Shown here one piece after another: positions 1 through 9,283 of a stretch of DNA of 10,628 nucleotides; positions within the stretch are counted from its first letter, which is position 1, and each line of letters opens with the position of its first letter. This stretch comes from Smittium culicis (lineage: Eukaryota > Kickxellomycota > Harpellomycetes > Harpellales > Legeriomycetaceae), in the NCBI GenBank assembly GCA_001970855.1, contig LSSN01005358.1, forward strand, positions 1 through 10,628, read 5' to 3'. The notes under the pieces are model-generated. The model worked only from the letters and a program-made list of their open reading frames with translations, was not told where the DNA came from and did not search any database. The position numbers and the translations under genes were made by a program.

Positions 1-2694
1 TCATCACTAACATTTGAACCCGCGGCAGGTGAACTGTGTTTCGAGTCAGGGTTTCTAGAGTTACGTGGGACTGTTTTTAGTGAACGTATCCCAATTGGCG
101 GTGTTGAGGCAACGCTAGTGTCGGTAGGTACATCGGCACTAGCCTGATTCTTTGTTACATGGCGTTGAGTTTTACGCAACTCGGACAAAACGTTTTTATC
201 CAGTAATAAGCTACCTACTCCAGAGCGTTGTGGTGCAATAGGTGGCGGGATTGGTTGTGAATTTTTTGAACTGCCAGTATCAGCCTGCTTTGTATCGTCA
301 ACTGGTGCAACTTCAGCAACGGGTTCTTCTCTGTTTAAGTCAGAACTAGAGTCCTCAAAGACTTCATCTTTGTTATCTATTAAAGAATGACTATCGCCAT
401 TAGCGACATCAGCGGAACCCTTGATTTCTTCTTTGACAGGTGGATTATCTGGTAAGTCTTTTGGTGTAGAATAAGAATCGTCATTATTTGGTAGTTCTTC
501 ACCAGATTCTATAATGGGTTTAACAATTTCACCAGGGAAATAGCCAATTCTTCCGTGATAGTTTCCTTTCCAGCGAGAATCGTTATTGGTACCTTGGTGA
601 ATAATGTCAACAGTATCTCCAGCAGCTAAATAAAGCTCTTCAGGTAAGTCAGATTCGTAGTCAGTTAAAACAATTGCAGATTTAGGAGGACCGCGTAGAA
701 TTTCTATCGAACAGCAAAAATTAAAATTAAAGATTAAAGCATTATAAGAAAATTAAAATTTAGAAAATAATATAATTTAATGTATAATAAGGAAAGAGTA
801 ATAGGTAAACTATAAGAACCTTTATGCTTTTCTTGTGGCACGGAAGCGCTTTCTTGTTCTGAAGGCTTATCATCTTTTTGTCCAGGTAATTCAGACTGCT
901 TGGGCGACAAAACTGGGATAGCAGGTAAATCAGGCAAAGCTGGTAAAGCAGGGATTGGCGACATTGGGTTTGGAGGTATTTCTGGCAAGGGTGTGCTCTG
1001 ATTGATGTAATATAAAATATGAACAGCGTGTAGATATTAGTAAATCGGATAGGATATCAAGTACAAAGTTGGTTAATAAATAAAAATGAACTACACAAAA
1101 TTGTAGTTGAAATGTATATAAGGACATTCAAGAATCTTACATTCTGTGTGGCGTCAACTAGGGTATCATTTGCAGTTTTTGGGACCTTTGGTAGCTCAGC
1201 GCTAGGAATTTTTGGCAATGTAGAATTAGGAGTATCAGAATGGCCAGTATCTACAGGCGTTTCGGGGATTGGTAGAGGCCTAGTAGAAGCAGGAGAAATT
1301 GGTACAGCAGGCAGTTGAGGAAGAGGTGATTCTTTCATTCGTTCAGGAAGAGGTGGTAAAGGGTGTGAACTGTCAGGACTTGTTTGTGGAGCTTGGGAAG
1401 GGGGGGGAGGTGGTCGTGGTAAGGAGCTTGAGGGTGCGGGTTTAGGCAGATCTCTTGAAGGAGAAGAGCTTGGAACATCTATTAAAATATCAAAGTTAAT
1501 ACGAGATTTATGAAAGTTCTAATTGTGTGATAATTGTGCGGCGATTCATACCAGTTGTTACTGCGCTAGGAGCTTTTTTCGATTCGTTATGCGACTTGTC
1601 TTTTTTTAGGCTAAAAAGTCTACCTATTCGTGATGAACCTTTGCTTGATTTTTTTTCTAGAATAGAAGCCTCTGAAAGCACAGGGATATATTTATTGATG
1701 GATAAATCATGATGGTCTAAACAAAAATTTTTTTTAAAAAAAAATTAAAAGTGTGATAGCTGTGAGAGGCAAATTAGGATAGGTCGATGTATAGTTACCT
1801 GAAGACATTCTTGAATTATGACTTTCAGAATTAGGAATAGCTATGGTAGAGGATCGGTGGGGCTTTGAGATTATTTGGACATACTACGAAATGAAAAATC
1901 AAAAATAAGTAAAGGAGTAAGGGAAATGAGATGAGCTATTTTGTTTTGGTGATAAGGAGGAAATGATGGGTATTAGATAACAAATTAAAGGCTGTGTACA
2001 TTTGAAGGAAATATCCCAATATTACTGCCTTGTCTACCAAGGTACCAAGAATCAAAAGTTTCTAAGATTTCAACAGTGGTTCCTTGTTTTAGTTGCAAGT
2101 CATCTTTTTCGGAAGAAACATAGTCGTACAAGACAGTTGCCTTTTTGATGTCTATGGGGTAAAACAAGAAAAGACATTAGAGATTGATTATGTGGATATA
2201 GATAAATGAGCTTTTATTGATATAGAAGAAGTAAAATACAATTTTTTGGACGACCAGGAGACATTGGAATAGGTGTAGGCGTAGAAGGTTCTATAGTTTT
2301 TTCTACAAACTGGAAAATACAAATACAATAGAATATATAAAAGTAAATAAATAATGTATGTGAACAGTGATTATAAGAAAAAATAAATAAATAAATAGTA
2401 ATTTAAATGTACATTTGAAGGGAACCAGCCAATTTTTTGGGACCTATGATTAAATCCGATCCACCAAGTGTCAAATTCCGTTTCTTTGACCTCTACAATA
2501 TCCCCGATTTGCAACTCTATTTCGTCACTCTTGGAAGGAGAAAAATCTCCTTTAGCTTTGACGTAAAACAAAGTTTTTGTAGGAGCTAAAATATAAATTT
2601 ATAGTCAATTAATTACGTTAAAAAAAATGGTTAGTAGTGAAAATCTAAAATATGAAGAAATTAAGGAGGAAATTAAATTTCGGCTACCAGACAT
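1..2694 (-). CDS. Triple-SH3, proline-rich adaptor/scaffold protein (nine exons, 3' end outside window)
   Basis: Seen: nine minus-strand exons at 2694-2688, 2585-2413, 2309-2240, 2151-2000, 1883-1799, 1716-1552, 1478-1141, 997-820 and 703-1 join in frame to 623 codons with no stop; all eight introns are GT-AG (102, 103, 88, 116, 82, 73, 143 and 116 bases). Domains in order: SH3-1 (8-64), SH3-2 (86-139), a basic Ser/Lys linker (184-212), a proline-rich region (218-389), SH3-3 (398-453), an acidic low-complexity tail (455-530) and a PxxPxR motif (544-549). There is no signal peptide or membrane segment. Known of the family: SH3 domains bind PxxP peptides, and fungal proteins with several SH3 domains usually organise cortical actin, endocytosis or polarity. 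Inferred: a cytoplasmic scaffold. I do not recognise the orthologue; Sla1, Bbc1 or CIN85-like proteins share the style but show no clear match. The start is an ATG with A at -3, followed by a 7-base exon. No stop codon is reached at base 1, so the protein is longer. Confidence 0.87.
513..680 (-). other. SH3 domain 3 (residues 398-453)
   Basis: The pattern is AIVLTDYES (399-407), EELYLAAGDTVDII (411-424), W434 followed by Lys, GRIGYFPGEIV (440-450) and KPI. It lies in one exon with no intron at the position used by the first two domains. It differs from the consensus at the last aromatic of the binding surface: the FPSNY/F segment reads FPGEI, so Ile replaces Tyr/Phe at 449. The change may alter ligand choice; this is an inference. 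Confidence 0.88.
704..819 (-). other. Intron 8 with an unusual donor
   Basis: The intron begins GTTCTT, the poorest of the eight donors, and ends in GATAG. Splicing is required to reach SH3-3, because reading on from exon 8 meets a stop at about 734. No clear TACTAAC-like motif was seen. Splicing here in phase 1 gives Lys389-Glu390 and enters a long open exon, so the junction is well supported by coding continuity despite the weak donor. Confidence 0.75.
820..1478 (-). other. Proline-rich region (residues 218-389)
   Basis: Exons 7 and 8 encode a disordered, Pro/Ser/Leu-rich stretch with a run of six prolines broken only by one Arg near residue 238, a class II SH3 ligand motif PPLPER (259-264), many LPxxP/LPxLP repeats (for example ALPALPDLPAIP around 347-358) and no predicted globular fold. 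It separates SH3-1/SH3-2 from SH3-3. Likely role, by inference: docking of other SH3 or profilin-type proteins, or self-binding by the domains of this same protein. Confidence 0.85.
1869..2146 (-). other. SH3 domain 2 (residues 86-139), split by intron 4
   Basis: This is the most typical of the three domains. It has an ATVLYDY motif (88-94), a short acidic RT loop, the DLQLKQGTTVEIL strand (101-113), W119 followed by Y120, IGIFPSNY (128-135) and V136. All the usual ligand-contact residues are present. Intron 4 (1884-1999) separates N134 from Y135 in phase 0, exactly matching the split in SH3-1. A short Pro/Thr/Ser linker (65-82) separates it from SH3-1. Confidence 0.93.
2298..2571 (-). other. 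SH3 domain 1 (residues 8-64), split by intron 2
   Basis: The domain starts only seven residues from the N-terminus. The ALYDY position reads AKGDF (13-17). It is followed by an acidic RT loop, the ELQIGDIVEV strand (26-35), the paired tryptophans W43-W44, the IGWFPSNF segment (54-61) and V62. Known of the family: the first Trp, the Pro of FPSN and the last aromatic (F61) form the PxxP-binding surface, and all are present here. The usual first tyrosine of ALYDY is Phe (F17). Intron 2 (2310-2412) falls between N60 and F61 in phase 0. Confidence 0.9.
2630..2636 (-). other. Intron 1 branch-point motif TACTAAC
   Basis: On the minus strand this heptamer matches the canonical fungal branch-point sequence exactly and sits about 43 bases before the AG at 2587-2586. 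Related motifs occur in intron 6 (TATTAAC, about 20 bases before the acceptor), intron 7 (TACTAAT) and intron 3 (CTAAT). This supports both the strand of the gene and the intron calls. Confidence 0.75.
2688..2694 (-). other. Start codon and 7-base first exon
   Basis: The first exon is inferred to be ATGTCTG, followed by a GTAGCC donor. Spliced to the acceptor at 2587-2586 it gives Met-Ser-Ala-Pro and runs straight into SH3-1 in frame. The intron between them carries a perfect TACTAAC, which supports the acceptor, and there is an A at -3 of the ATG. The donor is not a strong consensus, so a different upstream first exon remains possible. Confidence 0.6.
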
Positions 2695-3190
2695 ATTCTA
2701 GAAGAGTCTTAGTGTATTGCGGTGTGTGTTAAACTGTGTTAGAATATGTAAAAATAACAAGTGAATTAATCGAGATTGGTTTTAAGGGTGAGTGATGGTT
2801 TAGCAATTTAAAAACGTGGATTGAAATTATATCACTTGCTTTAGGACAAGAAACCGAGATATATTTTTTGGAATCTAGCTGCGATAAAAATATTTAAATG
2901 GTAAAAGTATGACTATTTTATTAAACGTTTATCACTATAATAATGTGGAAGTTAGACGAAAGTAGATAAACTATTGAGAAAATACAAAGAAAAAAAACAA
3001 TTGATGGCTATTGAAGAATATTAAAGTATAATAAAGGAGTTGAGCGTAGGCACTTGGCGTGGGTAAAATAAAGAAAAACATGCGAGTATTTAAAAATAAA
3101 ATTGTGTTTTGTTGTAAAATTGGCCAACCTTTAAAGAGCGGTGTTTTATATATTGTTTTATCCTACCTTTTTGTCCCTCGCGGCCAATAA
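2695..3190 (-). promoter_or_regulatory. Upstream region of the SH3 gene, candidate promoter
   Basis: This stretch has no coding potential that I can see. On the minus strand it contains a CCAAT pentamer (2779-2775, about 80 bases before the ATG), a TATAAT-like box (2831-2826) and a second CCAAT (3123-3119). On the plus strand there is a CCAAT next to a small GC-rich patch (3176-3188, CCCTCGCGGCCAAT). The motifs are short and could occur by chance in AT-rich DNA. The nearest CCAAT lies downstream of the TATA-like box, which is not the classic order. The GC-rich patch marks the edge before the AT-rich desert. Confidence 0.3.
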
Positions 3191-6100
3191 TAAATAATTA
3201 ATTAAATAAATAAAAATAGGAGCAAATTATTTGGCTTATCTCTTTTCAGGCATTTGCCTATATGTTGGCTATTACCTCATTTACTTTACTTTATTTATTT
3301 GTACGGGATTTAGCTTTCATTTAATTCCTTTTCTTTAAAATACGGCTATCTTTTAGCTAATTTTTCGATATTTCTGTGCAGAATATAGTTACGGAATTAA
3401 AATTATTATAGAATATTAACCTTAGCTCCTTTCCATCAATGCCATTGGAAATGGTATATTTACCCCTGCCCTGCTGATACTAATTCAGATAGACACTTTC
3501 AGCCTCCCTTCAAACACTGCCATTTAATTTTTACTGATACATTTATTTGTCTTTTTTATTGGTTTCTTGGGTTACTTTGGGAATTCCAATTTAATATTAA
3601 CAAAACTGTTTATTTAAATTTTACATCCAGTAAAAAACGAATCTCTATATATCCGCTAAACTAAAAGTTATTGATGTTATTTTCAAAAAAAAAAACTATA
3701 TTAATTTTCATGGAAAGTTTACTCTTTGAAAGCTTTAAAGAATAAATGCCCCCTTGGTTATGGCAGTGAAAAATTTCAAGGTATAATTAAATTATATCGA
3801 CATATTAAAATGTGTGTTAAAACCATCGACTAAATAGGTTTTCTATAATTTCAAACAAAAAAATCCCTACGAAAAACAAATTCTTAATATCGTTAAACAC
3901 TCTTCAGGCGTGTTTGAATTTTTTTTTAACACCAAAACCATCCAACAAAATTCAATTAAAATAAACAAAAATCGACTTTATGACTTTTATTTGTCATACA
4001 TTATTATTAGTCAAAGGCCCAGCCACCATAAATATAGTTTGCGAATTAGATTACTTGCATTTTATCATTTTACCTGCAAAAATGACTAATAATAGGCTAG
4101 ATTTTTATTTTTTTTGAACCCAACTGATAATTTTTATTTAAAGTTAAAATATCAACAATTGCATAGCTTAGCTCGTAAACTTTATATATATTTCTTGAAC
4201 CACAAACTCCATCAATAAATAATTTAGATCACAATCCTTCTATATCAACTCAAAAATAATGGAACTTTTTAGAATTTGTTTTTATTTCGTCGAATTATAA
4301 TCTATTTCGGAATGATTTTTGAAATTATCATTTTTTGATAATTCTTCAAACAACCTCTAAATATAGTTAAGTATTTAAATTTCAGCTTGAGAAAATAAAT
4401 AAATTTTTACTGCAAGTATTTTGTAATTTCGGGCCTGGTGTATTTATTCTCAAAATAAAAAACATACGTATATCTGTATGAAGAGTTCACTATCTGCCTA
4501 TGAACCTACTGATATTAAAAAAAAGACTTTCACCTAAGTTCTCAAAAAAAAAATTTTTAAATTTGTATATCATAAACAAGTAGTAAGGTGATATTCGTTT
4601 AATATTATAGATTCTTATAGAATTCTTAATCAACAGATTTGAGCTTTATAAATTATCTTTAGTTTAGAATCTACATAATAATAAATACATACAAGCATAT
4701 AATTAGGAGACTCTTAGAAGTAACAAAAAAAATTATATTTAAAGCTTTGTTTACTAATCTGAGTTAGAAATTCTTATTAATAAAAAAACTGATTTATTTT
4801 ATTGTATTTCCTAATATAATTTAAAACCATAGGCTATGTACAAGCAGAAAAAAATAAATAGAGAAAACCATGCTCCTCAAAAAAATGAATCTTATGATAT
4901 TTCTTCATTCTTTTATCCTCTTTGGTTTTGAAAAAAAATAAAAATAAGGCTTAAACAGTGATGGAGCCTCTTTTTTTAGTTCATTTGGTTTCTGATGCTA
5001 TTTTTCATTTCAAACATAAGCCGTGTTTGAGTAATACGTAATTAAAAAATGTTATAAATTCAATTTTATTTTTTATTTTACAATTTACAATTTATAAGTA
5101 TTTAAAATATTTTTATGTTGATTTTATTGTCTGTTAAAGATGAAATTATTTAAATTAAAGCAAATTTGATAATATTAATACAAAAAATTATATAGTTTAA
5201 CCTAATAAAAATTAAATTACAATAAAAAGTTTATAACTATATGATTTAAGCTTTTTTATCGCTGCTTATTATTAGCTATACGAAAATTTTTTTTCCAAGT
5301 TGTTTTATTATACTCTCGTGCGCAATATATCTTTAAATTATTGCATATAACAGAAATTTTATTATTTTCTACTATTTTCGATTGTTTTTTCTAATCACAA
5401 ATAGTTAAAGGCTATACTCTTATTTTAATATTAATTTTTTAAGCTTTTTTTCTATTCAATTATGTTTACCTTTATTAGATTTTGTATATATTATTTGACT
5501 TTTATCGACTCGGTAATTTCTAATACTTTTTTTAGTATATTTTCATAATTAATACTAACCCTCCAGGCTTTTGTTTAATTAATTATTAATTCTAAGTAAC
5601 TTTAAAAAAAAAAATATTTCTTTATTTTTTAATTTGAATGAAAATATGTTTTTTTGATCTTCTTTTGATATACAAGTATAAATATGTAACGTCAGAAACA
5701 TCATATTTGCTATTTTATAGAATTGATAAATATCTTATTTAAAATATATCAATAAATGTGATGCGTATTATATATTATGAATATTTTATTTAAATCTTTT
5801 AATAAATAGCTTATATTATTTTAAATACCCTTAATTTTTTTTTCATGTTATTTTAAACAATATTTTTGACACTAATTTTGAAAATATTTTATTTATATAT
5901 TTTGAATAATTTATATTTTGATTATTAGCACAATAATTTTTTTTTCTCAGAAATTTGGAATTTAATGTATATAAAAAATATTATTAAATCAATTTTAAAA
6001 TAGTTCAAAACTCTCTTCCGCCATTATATTAGCTTATTACTCTAAATATACAGCTTCAAAAAATTTATTAAGATCTATAAAATTTATATTACAAGCCATA

Positions 6101-8144
6101 TTTTGATCTTGTACTAATTAATAAAGTAAACTTTATCTATTCATTGAAACATATTTTTGTATATTTTCAATATTATTTATATGAAAACAAATATTGAATA
6201 TTTGATACAGCACATGAATAGAACAGTATTAACTAATACAGTAAATAAATGTTAAGGAATTAAAAAACCTCTTCAATTATAATAAATTTAATGATAAAAC
6301 CCTTATAAACATATCATCTTTTATTATGTGTAATTATCTTTCAAATAACATTGGTTACATTTTTATACCCTAAAAAACATTAGAAAAAAAATTGGAAAAT
6401 AAAATAATATAAAGATGGGATTAAATAATTATCTCATAAAAACATTTAAATTTAGAGTTTAGTTAATAAAATATATATATAGTGTAAAAATCCGTGTTAG
6501 TTTTGATTCATGATTAATAAATAACTCAAAAAATATATTATATTAAATAATTAAAGCTTTAAAACATTTTTAACATTTAAAGCGAATTAAAAAAACGGCT
6601 AAAACTGTATTATTCATTATTTAATTATAATAAAATGGATCACCTATTAAATATTAACTCGGTTCTTATCATATTATATTTTAATTGAATAATATTAATA
6701 ATAGGATATTTATTAAATTTTTTTTTCACAACACTAGCTAATAACAAAAAAATTTTATAGTTATCATTGAATGAATATAACTCTATGTAGAAAAAAAAAA
6801 GCATTTAATGAATATTTTGGCACTAATTTAGTAGAAAAATAAAAGCTTATCATATATAAATTTCAATAACTATATTTAATATCATTAAATTTTTTTTTGG
6901 ATATATATTAATAGTTTTTATTAAAAGGAAATCAAAAATAAACATTTTTTTAGCACTAAAAATATAAGCTATTTTCAGAAATAAACCAGCTATAGTATGA
7001 AATAACTAAAAAAAAATGAAATATTAAAACTTATTTGTTACCGTAGAATAAGTTATGAAATATAACATAAATATATGTGATCTAAATATCAGCTAAAAAT
7101 ATATGAAATTTCGAGATATATAACTAAGGCATCTAATCTCCTATCAATGAAAATAAATATATCTATAATATTCTATTAAGATATATAAAATTTTTGAATA
7201 AAACTCTCTAGATTTGATAAAAAAATATAAATTTTAAATAAAAGATTATAAGTTGAAATATTTTAACTGCTAACAATGAATATATGTTTTATGTTTAAAA
7301 TAAAATTTTTGATAAGCCTCCAAAAATTATCATCGATAAGACAGAAATTATTGATTTTATTTTATTCTTAAAAAAAATTATTATGTCACAGAATTTATTT
7401 TATAATCAAAAAAAAATCAATATGTATAAATATAGGCTAATTCCATTCATAAAATTTAAAATCATTATTTTATTCTGGTAAATAAGGCACCCTTGATCCA
7501 ATTCTTATAAGTTAAGGAGAATCTAGAGGCCCAGAAGGTAATTGGTTGAAAATTTATATATTTAACAGTTTTTTTTAATATTATATAAATTATCAATAAA
7601 TTCACCGTTTAAAAAAATTCCATTCTTTATTCTTATCCTCATTATTGCGAAATGAATCATATTCCTCAAAATGAAGAAATATTAATTCATGATCCTGCCC
7701 AGATATAGGCACAAAAATCTAATTTTTTTATTTAAATTTCGAATCACTAGCACATAAAGTTTCTTCTAACTTTCCTCTAAATCTAACCCCTGCTTAAATT
7801 GATATTTTTGATCTTTAAACCAGTCGTGTTTTATATATAATTGGCATTTTTCTCCTAGAGATTTAAATTCATACCCTCAACTTATTGATTTCATATCAAT
7901 AATCAAAATCCATTTCTTTAGATCTTCATCACACAATCTTCAAGAAAAAAATTTATTGTATGCGTTCAAAAAAATAATATCATGGTATATGAGTTTCCAT
8001 CTCTCAATAATTTTGGAAAATATGAGATTCAAAATGGGTATTACAAAGCTCTAGCATATTCATTAAGATTATCAAGGGTTACTATAAAAATATATTAATA
8101 CGAAATTTGTACTCTGGAAAGAGGATCTAACTCAATTTATGTAG
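3191..8144. other. AT-rich desert with no gene recognised
   Basis: Almost the whole stretch is A/T runs and TA-rich sequence, densest at about 5000-7440, and no reading frame of convincing length or composition appears on either strand. A slightly less AT-rich patch lies at 3420-3600, and from about 7440 the composition relaxes again towards the retroelement relic. I looked for tRNA B-box patterns and found none fitting. This looks like non-coding sequence, probably decayed transposon or mutation-driven AT-rich DNA rather than a gene-bearing region. Confidence 0.7.
4002..4094. repeat. 12-bp perfect inverted repeat
   Basis: TATTATTAGTCA at 4002-4013 is the exact reverse complement of TGACTAATAATA at 4083-4094, with 69 bases between the arms. 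It does not extend further on either side. The spacer shows no tRNA-like or coding features. In sequence this AT-rich such a match may be chance, so no function is claimed. Confidence 0.35.
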
Positions 8145-8880
8145 AATTTACGATCAAATTATACAAATATATCAGGATTTTACTATCAGAATTTCCTTAC
8201 AAGTCACCCATATTCAAATGGAAAACAAAACTATGCACGAAAATATACCTCTAAAAGTTCCAAAAATTTAATTTCAAGCTCTAAACTACTATTTGATCCG
8301 AATGAGTTTGTTGAAAATTTGACTTTAAAAAATAAAAATCAGAGGACTATAGTATTTAAACAAAGAAAAAGTAGAAAATGCTGCTCTTATAGAAAAATTT
8401 CATTTCAAATATAATCTCCTGATAGAAATTATAAAATAAAAACAGTAAAATTACATAGTGCTCTCTAAAATCCCAGATCCAACCCAGGCAGTAAGATCCC
8501 AGTATTTGGAATCAGCACAGCGATTATTTTTGCAGAAGCTCATATGGACATCTTTTAGGGGTGGAAAGTACAAAGTTGTGTATTCTTTGTTACTTCCATA
8601 AAACATTGGAGGGAATTTATACTATTGATGGTTCAGATCTGTGATAGGGAATGGATTCATGATCTATCTACTTATCCTACCAAAAAAAGTGATCAGATCT
8701 GGGATTATTCAAGAGAGAGAAATATTTTCAAAGGGGGATACCAGCAACATAGAGGATCAAATAATGGCCCTATTATTAAAAAATGTCATAAAACAGGTTT
8801 CTCAATATAAAAACAGGGTATTTTAGATTTTTTTACGGATCCAAAATAATCAGGAGAAACGCATTCAGTTTTAAATCTGT
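8145..8880 (+). mobile_element. Decayed retroelement: gag-like end and start of a reverse transcriptase
   Basis: Seen: in frame 1, 8605-8823 reads GGNLYY, a stop, then a stretch ending IEDQIMALLLKNVIKQVS and YKNRVF. About one base later the signal moves to frame 3, where FFTDPK-stop-SGETHSVLNL follows, ending at 8879. Known of the family: the N-terminal part of DIRS/Ngaro and Ty3-type reverse transcriptases has this order (GGRL..., W, a helix ending LLxKxxI, then F-V-PKK-SGxxRPVLNL). The match is by eye only. Frame 3 is also open for 89 codons upstream (8145-8411), with Lys/Ser/Tyr-rich sequence that could be the end of a gag. Breaks: a TGA at 8626, a stop at 8824 with a frameshift, and a TAA at 8847. 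The catalytic YxDD part is not seen, so this is a dead fragment. Its richer G/C content than the surroundings fits a later insertion that has decayed less. Confidence 0.45.
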
Positions 8881-9069
8881 TAATATTTTATCGAATAATT
8901 TTATTATAAAAGTAATATAAATTATTAGATCAAAACAAAATTTATTTTACTATATTAGACTCAGAAATTCAAAATTAAATCTCAAAATTTTCAGTTTTAC
9001 TCTCTTATTAACATTAATTTTAAATAAATCTTATAAATACATACATTTATCCTAAAATTGATATTGTAT
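8881..9069. other. AT-rich spacer between two decayed reading frames
   Basis: The reverse-transcriptase signal fades after 8880, and the expected next conserved blocks (a KME-type motif, then the first catalytic Asp) are not readable in any plus-strand frame. The minus-strand relic to the right also fades here. Nothing else is recognisable. Confidence 0.5.
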
Positions 9070-9283
9070 TGTACTAATATCCTCTGTTTTCGAGAAATTA
9101 TGCAGGAAGGGAAATTTTATCAATAGCAAAAATATGATATTAAATAAATTTCTGAGAATTTGTGTCTCCAATGAATTTGTTTTTTATTACATTTTTTTTC
9201 TCCTACGTCTATATTTCAGCTTTTTCTATTTTAATAAACTTTAATTTAATCCAAATTATTGGGAATTTTCATCAAATCTTCTA

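Noticed and set aside
930..1127. Minus-strand open frame 930-1127
   Set aside because: It spans intron 7 and reads exon 8 in the wrong frame; the spliced model explains the sequence better.
1112..1318. Open plus-strand frames within the SH3 gene (1112-1318 and 1527-1712)
   Set aside because: They are antisense to well-supported coding exons 6 and 7, and their composition mirrors the proline-rich region. No independent evidence for a gene.
3426..3612. Hydrophobic plus-strand frame with one internal stop that looks like a membrane-protein fragment
   Set aside because: T-rich DNA gives hydrophobic frames readily, no conserved motif is visible, and both neighbouring frames look equally unremarkable. 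It could be a relic, but I cannot support it.
4014..4082. Spacer of the inverted repeat as a possible tRNA or structured RNA
   Set aside because: No A-box or B-box, no acceptor-type pairing, and the 12-bp arms could arise by chance.
4870..4941. 23-codon ORF resembling a signal peptide (begins MLLKKMNLMIF)
   Set aside because: Too short, with no downstream coding sequence or splice sites that would extend it; hydrophobic short ORFs are expected by chance in this composition.
8625..8810. Plus-strand frame 3 ORF with a CHKTG segment resembling a zinc knuckle
   Set aside because: Only one Cys-His step is present, and the overlapping frame 1 fits a reverse-transcriptase start better. It is kept only as part of the decayed element.
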